Shown: positions 55,657-64,000 of the stretch, piece after piece
Layout: every line of letters begins with the position of its first letter
How positions within the stretch are numbered: position 1 is the stretch's first letter
Source of the DNA: Gambelia wislizenii
Taxonomy: Eukaryota; Chordata; Lepidosauria; Squamata; Crotaphytidae
Assembly: GCA_030847615.1 (NCBI GenBank)
Contig: JAUMIR010000004.1
Location: 273,381,501-273,445,500 of the forward strand
Direction of reading: 5' to 3'
Length of the DNA: 64,000 nucleotides
Translations under genes and position numbers: made by a program
Notes under the pieces: model-generated
The model's database searches: none
What the model saw: only the letters and a program-made list of their open reading frames with translations
What the model was told of the DNA's origin: nothing

Positions 55657-56325
55657 GGGCTTGTCTACACAAAGGAAAAAAACCAGACTGGTCCACAGTA
55701 ATAGCAAGTTGCAGCAGCAGTGACCTGTCTTAATGGTTTTACAGCCGCCATAAACTTCACATGCCTGTAGCTGAGACTGCGGCAGTGAGTGGAATACTTG
55801 CATTTTTAAATCTACCACCATTGAACTTTTTTTTTTAAAAAAAAAAACCATTTCTATGGTGCACACAAGTGATATTCCATCTTTCCAAAAAAAAGAGAGA
55901 GAGAAACGATAGCACAAATCCCCGTTTTATCGCCTTAGTGATCACTCACTAAGGCGAATATCCAACATGGTGGCAGCGGATGATTGCCCTGTAACCAAGC
56001 CTGTGGTCATCCAGCCAATCAGGTTTGCACTTTGTCTTGTAAGGGAAGCAACTCATGTCGAATTGCTTGTTTTAACGAGCAAAAATGTGCATATCACTGG
56101 AGCTTTTAAAAAAAGTCGTGGAAAGCCGCAAATGCTTTTCTCACATAGTTTTTCTTCTTTTTGGTCCCTCTCCTTCGCAATATGATGAGACAATGTGGGA
56201 TCCCATTGAGGCAGCTAATTTTCTGAGCAAATTCTATAAGGAGTATTTTCACCATATAGCCAACCCCCTTGTCTGCATCAGCTGTCCATACTTTTCCAGA
56301 CATCCATGATAGTATGATATAAACA
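55657..56325 (+). mobile_element. Family 'GTCTATAC', copy D
   Basis: Starts GGGCTTGTCTACACAAAGG. The body has CAGCAGTGACCTGTCTTAAT, CGTTTTATCGCCTTAGTGA, CCAACATGGTGGCAGCGG, CCAGCCAATCAGGTTTGCAC and CGTGGAAAGCCGCAAATGC, the clearest version of the family in this window. The right end is uncertain. It lies downstream of CYP7A1 and could be part of its 3' UTR. Confidence 0.6.
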
Positions 56326-56608
56326 GTCCTACTGTGCCAAATTTTAACCCTTGAACCCATGCTTGTCTGTAACCTTTGTTTACAGGTACATAAAAGATAG
56401 CATGATGCAAGGGAATTCTACAAAATGTGGTGAAGTAACTCTCTCCAGACTCTCAAGTGAAGCAATATTTGATTATACACCTTTTCAACATGCTTTACTC
56501 CTATTGTGGCTCAAAAATTCCACTGGAGATCCACCAGTAACACATTTACAGTGGAAACATATTCTAAGGTAAAGGTGCATAAGACTGCATCCTGAGTGGA
56601 CTGTGTTT

Positions 56609-56614
56609 TTTATT
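56609..56614 (-). terminator. CYP7A1: Possible poly(A) signal of CYP7A1
   Basis: AATAAA on the minus strand 167 bases after the stop. A second AATAAA lies at 55583-55578. The human 3' UTR is over 1 kb, so the distal one may be the major site. Confidence 0.35.
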
Positions 56615-56780
56615 ACAGAGCTCCCAAAATGTGTCCTAAAATCTGATATATACATGCACATGTTTCCTATACATTTTAGCAATGTTGACAGTTTCTCTTT
56701 TGTTTTGGAGCAAAATCCTTGCAGGGGACTTTTTGTCCCTTTGTGAAGCCAATGCAAAGAAACAGTTTTGTCCCCTAAGT

Positions 56781-57080
56781 TCAGAGAACTTTGAATCTGT
56801 ACTTGAAATTAATGTCATTTGTAGGTTGTAAGACACCAAGTCCTGCCCGCGATTGGTCTAAAGAAGGGCATTTCACATTCTTGTCCGTGAGCTCCACCTC
56901 AAAATAGGAAAGCAACAAAGTCAAAAATTGCTTAATTTCATGAACTGCAAACAGTCTTCCAGGGCATTTTGCAAGTCCTGTTCCAAATGGCATGTAATAA
57001 TATTTTAATCTGTGGCCATTGCGGTAGAAAGTTGTCTTTTCTTCTCCATTTTCTTTCAGATAACGGTCATACTTGAATGT
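56781..57080 (-). CDS. CYP7A1: CYP7A1 exon 6, coding part
   Basis: Ninety-nine codons and TGA ([20 protein letters not shown] to FKYRFKVL). Holds the heme-binding loop [11 protein letters not shown] and the following L-helix [15 protein letters not shown]. The acceptor on the minus strand is TTTGTTACAG, phase 0. Confidence 0.97.
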   Translation of the reverse strand, partial: TFKYDRYLKENGEEKTTFYRNGHRLKYYYMPFGTGLAKCPGRLFAVHEIKQFLTLLLSYFEVELTDKNVKCPSLDQSRAGLGVLQPTNDINFKYRFKVL

Positions 57081-60000
57081 CTGTAACAAAGTCCAAAAAA
57101 TGCAGTTATAAACTCAGTATAATTTAAGATTATTTCATCTAGACAAATGAAAATGTGAACATGGGTTCTTTTTCCTGAATACTTGAATTTGCAAATTGCA
57201 TATAGTGAGACATTTCCTCAACAAACTTCAATGTTTTTCTAGTTTTTCTGAACTGCCATTTTTTTAAATAGATAAAGATAGTGTGTCATAATAAAATTAA
57301 CAATTCAATTAAATAATATTAAAATTAGAGCATGAGATTTATGAATTTGTTATTTGGGGATGTGGATGTTTTTTGTTTGTTTTGTTTTGTTTTTTGTAGA
57401 TTTCAAGTTAACATTAAGAACTTCTTGACAGCAAGAGCAGTTTAACAACGGAACCAATTACCTAAAAAGGTAGCGGGTCTCTTTTGCTGGACATCTTCAA
57501 AAAGAGGCTAGACAGTTACCTGCAAGAGACACTCTAGCTGGATTTCCTGCATTAAGGAGGCAATTAGACTTGATGGCCTATAGGGTCCCTTCAAACACTA
57601 TGAGTCTATGATTCTCATTCAATTGGTATAGCTAGGATAGACCTATTGAATTAATAGTATTTAGATAAGTGTTAACTCACCATGCAACAATTGATTCGAT
57701 AGGTTTGCTCCAGTTGAGATGACCAGTAAATAGGATTCAGGCAACTATTTTTGGTGTAATTAAAAGTACTGTAACATTTTCTAGTTACTTTTAAAGTTAA
57801 TTTTAAGGGCATTTTTAGCTTTATTTAATTCTCTTACCAATCTAAAAGGGAAAGGGAAGAATTTCATTTGCCTTCTCACTAGCAAGTGGAGCTTGGGAAT
57901 AAGCATAGGTATCATTGGATAGCTCCTGCATACATATACATCCCTGCCATTTGATAAGGGAGCTATGTGCTGTTAAGAAGAGCCAGACAGACCATGGAAC
58001 CTCAGCCTTTAGTAAGAGGGGCTTAGATAGTCCATTCTTGCTTATTGCAATGTAAGTATGTTTTTAGCCTCTTTAATCCTAATGTTTTGCAAAAATTACA
58101 GTTTATTTCATAGAATCCTAGAATCATAGAGCTGGATGACCACCCAGCCTCTGTTTAAAAACTTCCAAAAATGGAAACTCCACCACACTCTGAGACAGCG
58201 TATTCCACTGCTGAACAGCTCTTACCATCAGGAAGTTCTTTCTAATGTTTAGGTGGAATCTCTGCTCCTGTAGTTTGAATCTGTTGAATCCACTGCTCCA
58301 TGTCCTAGTCTCTGGAGCAGCAGAAAATAAGCTTGCTCCATCCTCAATATGACATCCCTTCAGATATATAGACATGGCCATTATTAACCCTCTCTTAGCA
58401 GAGTTTGACTTCAGACAAATATCAGGATGGTTGGAATCTCCCATTACCCCCTTTCTGAGAGCTTGGTCATCTGGTTCCAGGAAGGCATCATCCAAGTCCT
58501 CAGTCTGGTTTGAGGGTCTTTAGTAGACCCCCACAATGAAATCACTGTTGTTTCTCTCCCCCTTAATTTTCTCTCCTACCCAGATCCTTTCTACCTGGCT
58601 TCCAGGATTTACATCATGGATCTCCTCAAAGCTGTAAACATCCTCAATATATAATGCTACTCCTCCACCTTTCCTGTTTGGTGTATTTCTCTGAAATAGT
58701 TACCCCTCTGTTACTACATTCTGATCATAAGACTCCTCCCACCAGGTTTTAGTGACATTCCAGTACTAGTGCCAAGTGTTTTGGTCTTGCTACACCTTGA
58801 ATACTCAGCTCATCCCTTTCTAGCTTTGGTTAAAAGGTGTTACATACTCTCAAATTCATCTAGTGTTGGTATGCTATAAAGTGACAATAATACTGATGTC
58901 AAATGCTTTACTGCAAGCAATCTCCTAACTTCTGCTGACATGTGTAGTTTTCTCTGAAACTGTAAATTACTCACCAGGGGATCAGAATAGATTTCTGGAT
59001 CAAAATGCAACAGCTGGGGATAAAGAGCTACAACGTCATCTTTGCGGATATTGTAGGAGCCGCTGCCTAATTGCAAAATGAAATCTTCCTTGGCAACTCT
59101 GACTGTCATGGATGCACTCGAGAGCCTTATTGCTTCTTTGATAATACTATCTGGGTAGGGAACAAAAGACACCTTTAACCTAGATACAGGATAAAAGGAG
59201 CTGCTGAAGAGACTGCAAAACTGAAAGTAATGTGATGCACTAAAACTAGAGAAGATCATTGGGGACAAGAATGAATAATTCTTTGGATGTAATTTACCTC
59301 TTTGGAATACCATTACAGCTAAAAAGAAGCTGACTAGTATGACATATTTAATATTATGACCCATACTAATTACAATGTAGTTGACTGGTTCTCAAAATTA
59401 AAGATCCCCAAATATTGGCAGTTGTTTTTATTGATCATAGGTATGGACAAGCACTGGAAGTTCTGCTACCACAACGTAAGTAAAGCAATTGTACCTAATA
59501 CAGGCATGCCATCCAGTTGTTTTCGATTCAAGGGAATAGGTTTCCTATTTGAGCCAATATTTCTAGAAACATTTTCTAACACCCTTTTCACTTCTTCAGT
59601 AGCTGCTTCCATGGCCTTTGGATTCCTGAAATTAAAAACATATTCTGAAATTGCAATACTGATATTAACCATCACCTAATCCATAAACTAAACACCAACA
59701 AAAGCACAAGTATCACCCACTGCTCAGAAATATCCCATGGTGGGGCTAAGTTGCAGGCAAGCTTTTACCAACCTTGGTAGTATTTTGGAAAGCAATTTTG
59801 GGAAGAGTTAAAATGGACACTAGTTGGTTCCAGCCTGAATGTATGGTTGCAATACTATGATGACCTGTACAAGAGCTATGGGTATTCACATCTTTCTTAT
59901 GATCAGGCCAATTTAGGAGATTTTCAGACTACACTGTTATAGTGTTACTATTCCACTTTAACTGCTCTGGCTTCCTGCTGTGGAATTCTGGGGTTTGTAG

Positions 60001-62810
60001 TTTAGTGAGGCCTAAGATCTCTCTGGCTGAGAGTTGTAAATGCCCCTCCCTAAACTACAAATCCCAGGATTCAACAGGAGGCAGCCATAGCAAATAAAGT
60101 GGAATAGTAACACTATAACAGTGTTATCTGATGCTATAGTTCTTACTTTCCAAACCGCAGCTTCCTCCAAGCAAATACTGTTCATGTTCCCTGAACAGAA
60201 ACAACATGAGAACTTAGGTCACTCCATCCTGTCATTTAGACGATCATGCTGTGCCAGAATATTGCATATTTTAACATCAACAGAACTTAGAATTGAATTC
60301 ATATCTGATTGTGATGAAGGCAATAGTCTGTGAAGTTTACAGAGTAAACAATACATAAGTAAAAAAATGAATGTGAAACTAGTTTCTATAAGGAATAGCC
60401 TTAGAAAGTGGAGTTAGTTTACTGAAAATCATTTCAAGGAGAATGAATTACTAACCAACATTTCTTAGTCTTAGTCCATGCAAGCAGGCATGTATACTGT
60501 TGCTGTATATTCTAGGATAACATTTATACATATTGATTAGACTGGATCTCTGCAAACGTAACTTCTGTGGGCCTGAAAACATTTCATTGGTAAAATGCAC
60601 TATGGGCTTTATCAGGCTAGAATATAAAAACTCTGTAATTCTACTACTAAGGAAAGCGGAAACATAGTGGCATTATTACACTAAGGACTTTTCGGATGCT
60701 GAAAAATAACGCAAGCAGCCTCGTCAGCTTGCAAGGCTGCTGCGCTGCAAAGCGTACGTTTCGTATGACGCTTGCCCCTGCCGGTACTGTTGCGGTACCG
60801 CAGGGAGAGTTGAGCGTCATATTGCCTTGATTTTTATTCACAAAAGTTGATCGTGAGTAAAAATCAAGGAAATATGACGCTCAACTCTCCCCGCGGTACC
60901 GCAACAGTACCGGCAGGGGCGAGCGTCATACAAAACAGATGCTTTGCAGTGCAGCAGCCTCACAAGCTGACGAGGCTGCTTGCGTTATTTTTTAAACGTC
61001 CGAAAAAGTCCTAAGTATCACACGCCACTGTAATTGTGTGATACTATCACCATGGAATTATCACACAACCAACAGTACCACTTTAAGAATGGGATTTTAC
61101 TTCCATGATTTAGCTTGGCAGTTCTCGCGAGAAGATGCGAGTGCACTTAAAAACACTAAAACCCCTTAATTAACAAACTACATCAACACATAAACACTTA
61201 AACAAACCTAAAAATGTACAAACAAAATGGGACAGTTCATTAAAGTGCATCCATTCACTCTGTAATCTTGCTATTACAGCGGGACGTGATTTTGCATGCT
61301 CTTCAATACCATGAAAACAGCTATATTGAGAGCTAGTGGCAGCTTGTCCCATCAATTAAAAGGGACATGTTATTGGTGGCTGGAGCACACAGTGACCACA
61401 GGAGGACTACAACGTCATGCGATAGCAGGAACCCGTTCGCGCTACTGTGACATCCTAATTGTACAATTTCAGCCTCATCTGATAAAATCTTTTGTGTATT
61501 GTGATCCAAGCCATAATAGAGTGGATGTTTTATTCAAAATATCCATAATATACAAAATATCCATAATATACAAAGGTCTTCTATCAGATCCTTCTTTCCT
61601 GCTTTCAGATTTCCAAGAGAATTATCGCCTCAGCAAGTTCAAAGAAACAAAACTTTCCATGTTCTGAAACAGCCCTGTCAGATTACAAATACCGAAACAG
61701 GCCATAAAGGCAATAACCCATATTTATCTGTAGAAACAGTTTTTAGATACATTTTGCTTCTGGACATGGTTCAGGATTCACTTTACTATCATTGCTAGAA
61801 ACTGCTGATAATTATATGCTCCATGATTTTGATCAGAAATCAGGGGAAGTAGAAGGAGAGTCAGTAATGCAGGACAATATACAATATATCACTTGTGAAG
61901 TGATAACTTGTCCATCATGTTAAGTTCCATTTGATAAACTGTAGGCCAAAGTGTGATTCAAAGTAACTGTTACCAAGAGAAACAACAAAGGAAAATAGCA
62001 CAGTATAGAACAGTGGTGTCCAACCTGTGACCCTCCAGATGTTTTGGACTACAGGTCCCAGAAGCCTGACCCAGCTGGTCCAAGGGTCAGGAATTCTGGG
62101 AGCTGTAGTCCAAAATACCTGGAGGGCCACAGTTTGGACACCACTGGTATAGAACAATGTCAGTCTTCTTGTAGCCTGACAAAAGTAGCTACTCACCTAA
62201 GAAGATGGAACAAGGTCCAAAAGGTAGCAGGTATTGTATTAGCTTGTGAAGCCCACAGGACTGCAAGATGGGTCTTTGCTTTTTCCTTGTCATTAAAAGT
62301 GGAGAGAGTGTCATTCAAGAACATACGGAGAGAAATTAGTTCAGAAATGTTCTCTCTCTTTTTAAGGTTCTCATGGAGCAGGGCTTCAGCTAGCTTCTCT
62401 CGGGCACTGTGGGCACTTTTGAATAGGTGGATCGGTAGACCTGCTACAAGAGCTGGAAAGATTTGGTCAAATGCCTTGAAGTTCTCCAGGGCACTGAGGA
62501 TATGTGCTCTCTGGTTTTCTTGGGTAGAAGAAAGGATCTTTCCATAGCTTGAGTTAAACTCTGTACCAAACAGGGTTAAAAACCCAGATTCAAACATCAC
62601 ACGACAGCAGAATTCATAAAGCTTATCAGTGACCCAGTCACCGGAGCTCATTTTTGCTTCACTTGATTCCACCATGACATAGTGCAAGTTTTCCATCATG
62701 GCCTCACTGAGAAATGTTAAGGCATTACCCTGCAGTGTTCTAGTGAAGGTCTGCTGCATATTCTCAGAAGTGTTTCCATCACTGGGATCAATACTCCCAT
62801 GTCCAAATGC
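56781..62810 (-). CDS. CYP7A1: CYP7A1, cholesterol 7-alpha-monooxygenase, partial gene (exons 3-6)
   Basis: Exons on the minus strand at 62810-62197, 59625-59495, 59150-58975 and 57080-56781 join in frame to the C-terminal 406 residues. Exon lengths of 131, 176 and 300 nt for exons 4-6 match human; exon 3 is 614 nt, nine codons longer. P450 landmarks are the I-helix [14 protein letters not shown] (the CYP7/8 form with Asn before Thr), the K-helix ExxR in KEAIR, and the heme loop [10 protein letters not shown] with its Cys ligand. Known role: the ER enzyme of liver that makes 7-alpha-hydroxycholesterol, the first and rate-limiting step of classical bile-acid synthesis. The N-terminal anchor (exons 1-2) and promoter lie beyond 64,000. 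No disabling change was seen. Confidence 0.97.
57395..57615 (+). mobile_element. CR1 LINE 3' end
   Basis: TTCAAGTTAACATTAAGAAC, CTTGACAGCAAGAGCAG and TTAGACTTGATGGCCTATAG, ending with AGTCTATGATTCTCAT. Confidence 0.8.
58105..58400 (-). mobile_element. CR1 LINE 3' end
   Basis: The minus strand encodes [20 protein letters not shown] and [20 protein letters not shown], as in the CR1 at 19640, and ends with AGCTCTATGATTCTAGGATT. The sequence 58400-58850 beside it may be another retroelement piece, but I could not name it. Confidence 0.85.
58975..59150 (-). CDS. CYP7A1: CYP7A1 exon 5
   Basis: Completes Asp and encodes [20 protein letters not shown] through [11 protein letters not shown]. It contains the K-helix Glu and Arg (KEAIR) and the beta-region [14 protein letters not shown]. 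The acceptor is CCTACCCAG and the donor CTG|GTGAGT. 176 nt, as in human. Confidence 0.97.
59151..59494 (-). other. CYP7A1: CYP7A1 intron 4
   Basis: Only 344 bp, with no repeat seen. Confidence 0.9.
59495..59625 (-). CDS. CYP7A1: CYP7A1 exon 4
   Basis: Encodes [20 protein letters not shown] through KQLDGMPVL. The acceptor is TAATTTCAG and the donor TTAG|GTACAA, phase 1. 131 nt, as in human. Confidence 0.97.
59931..60124. mobile_element. Hairpin MITE with perfect 30-bp inverted ends
   Basis: ACACTGTTATAGTGTTACTA and the following ten bases are exactly complementary to the end at 60095-60124. The inner part (GGGGTTTGTAGTTTAGTGAG against CTAAACTACAAATCCCAGG) extends the hairpin. No clear target duplication. 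hAT-like, non-coding, 194 bp. Confidence 0.85.
60685..61011. mobile_element. Harbinger-like MITE, near-full-length palindrome
   Basis: 327 bp. The left arm 60685-60838 and right arm 60858-61011 are complementary over about 150 bp with few mismatches. Terminal GGACTTTT(T)CGGA repeats are flanked by TAA on both sides (60682-60684 and 61012-61014), the 3-bp TWA target used by PIF/Harbinger elements. The arms are GC-rich with several CpG sites (GCCGGTACTGTTGCGGTACC), unlike the AT-rich intron. No coding frame. Confidence 0.85.
62011..62146. mobile_element. hAT MITE with perfect 8-bp target duplication
   Basis: Ends CAGTGGTGTCCAACCTGTG and CACAGTTTGGACACCACTG pair over most of 60 bp per arm. GTATAGAA flanks exactly on both sides (62003-62010 and 62147-62154). 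The right end is 50 bases from the exon 3 donor of CYP7A1. Confidence 0.95.
62197..62810 (-). CDS. CYP7A1: CYP7A1 exon 3
   Basis: Encodes 204 residues and two bases of Arg, from [17 protein letters not shown] to WTLFHLLR. Includes [37 protein letters not shown] and the I-helix [13 protein letters not shown]. The acceptor is TTTGGTGACAG and the donor TTAG|GTGAGT. It has a nine-residue insertion relative to human around [16 protein letters not shown]. Confidence 0.97.
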
Positions 62811-64000
62811 CTGTCACCAAATATAATGAACATAAATTGTATTCACCATAGCAATAGTCATCCATCCAGTAATTTCTCCCATCCCCTTGTGCCAGCATGT
62901 GAGCAGAGAGTGGTTTTGCATGCATTTAGGTACAGCACCTTGCATCTCTCACAGGCTTTTGAAGACCATTCCAAATACTTGAGTGTTTGTAGGTAAATGC
63001 TATCAGTTGTATCCACTGGTGTTATTGCAATAGCACAAAGTAACTGCTTGCAGAAATCCCATTTTTGTTCTTCTGCAAGGGTCAAATCCATCACTTGGAT
63101 TCCTCTTAAGCAAACCTTTCCACAAGATGTTCTGCAACCCCTCATTATGTCAAGAAGTTGCTTGTGCTACTTGTGCTAGTTGTTCCACTAGTGATTCTGC
63201 AAGTAGCAGCCACCTATTGCACTCTTCCTGGTAGCTTTATATTAAATCTAATCCTAGTATCTAGAAAGTCCAACTGAAAAGCCACTGTGTGGAAGTAGAG
63301 TACTATAGATGATAGTTTGGCCCAAGTACATGGAATATTGGAAATTATTAATTTAGAACACACAAAAAAAGCACAAGAACAATTAAACATAGTTTACTGA
63401 TGGATGCTGACAGAAAAATTATGACCTCTTAGGATATGAGTCCAGTATCCATTAAATTTAAGAAGACTCTTTAATAGATAGGAGTTGGAGTAGGTTCTGA
63501 TTTTATCAAGCCGCTGTAAAAATGATGTTAAGCACTAAATTTAAAAGTACATAATCCTATTCTCCTTCTTCCAGATTACAATGTCCATCATTTTAAGGGC
63601 TGTTTGGCAAAGGAGGTTACATTTTCAAAAAATGCAGAGGTTACTAAAAGCAATTAATGTTGTAGCTTGCTGTTACCTATATGGAGCAAAGCATTCATTG
63701 TAGCCATTAAAAAAAAATGAAACTTTCACAGCAGCAAATCTCATAGGAAAAAAATAGATGAGGCTTCACCTCTGAGACAGTAATCCAGAGTGTGGTTGTT
63801 GATATGTGCCTTCAAACCTACCCGAATTTATCCTTATTGTAGGGTTTTCTTGGAAATATTTATTCAGACAAGCTTTACCATTAATTTCTTCTTAGGCTGA
63901 GAGTGTGTGATCTGACTTGCCACGGTCAGTGGTGTCATTCAGCTAGTTTGCACCAGTTTGCCTGAGCTGGTTGTTAAAATATGTCAAGTTTGCTGAACCA
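62811..64000 (-). other. CYP7A1: CYP7A1 intron 2, partial
   Basis: No CYP7A1 exon 2 sequence is recognisable up to the window edge. A minus-strand SINE fragment lies at about 63795-63925. Confidence 0.7.
63795..63925 (-). mobile_element. tRNA-type SINE, 3' part, degraded
   Basis: GTTGATATGTGCCTTCAAAC, GGTTTTCTTGG and TTAATTTCTTCTTAGGCTGA follow the minus-strand SINE body. Confidence 0.6.

Larger units (their letters stand above)
57081..58974 (-). other. CYP7A1: CYP7A1 intron 5
   Basis: About 1.9 kb with two oppositely oriented CR1 3' ends (57395-57615 and 58105-58400). Otherwise AT-rich. Confidence 0.85.
59626..62196 (-). other. CYP7A1: CYP7A1 intron 3
   Basis: About 2.6 kb containing three hairpin MITEs of three families, listed separately. 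No extra exon is required by phase. Confidence 0.85.

Overview
The window is nuclear DNA from a vertebrate, almost certainly a squamate reptile (lizard). Two orthologous vertebrate genes with interrupted coding sequence lie tail to tail, as in the conserved UBXN2B-CYP7A1 block. The rest is a repeat mixture typical of squamates: CR1 and BovB/RTE LINEs, a Penelope-like element, a DIRS-type tyrosine-recombinase retrotransposon, a 5S-rRNA-headed SINE, tRNA-type SINEs and several families of short hairpin DNA transposons. The species cannot be named from the sequence.

Layout. Positions 1-15.5 kb are intergenic and filled with repeats, including a three-layer nest at 7.18-10.31 kb: an LTR inside a 5'-inverted LINE inside a DNA transposon. 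A CpG island at about 15.54-16.06 kb is the UBXN2B promoter. UBXN2B runs on the + strand from 15,839 to 35,420. It has eight coding exons, all with consistent splice phases, encoding 357 residues, and a 3' UTR to about 37.57 kb. From 38.0 to 40.1 kb there are two minus-strand LINE fragments, and a nearly full-length but dead DIRS element occupies about 40.1-46.04 kb. From 46 to 56.7 kb the sequence is intergenic with SINEs, microsatellites and copies of an unnamed DNA-transposon family. CYP7A1 lies on the - strand. Its exons 6, 5, 4 and 3 are at 56,781-57,080, 58,975-59,150, 59,495-59,625 and 62,197-62,810. Exons 1 and 2 (the N-terminal membrane anchor, about 107 residues in human) fall beyond the right edge.

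The two host genes do not share a pathway. UBXN2B (p37) is a p97/VCP adaptor for ER and Golgi membrane assembly. CYP7A1 is the ER cytochrome P450 that commits cholesterol to bile acids. No new multi-gene system was found. The most notable signals are structural: the nested and twin-primed LINE, the complementary end regions of the DIRS element with CpG-type loss of catalytic residues, long-hairpin MITEs in CYP7A1 intron 3 (one starting about 50 bases from a splice donor), and a near-identical 300-bp tandem duplication in UBXN2B intron 3.
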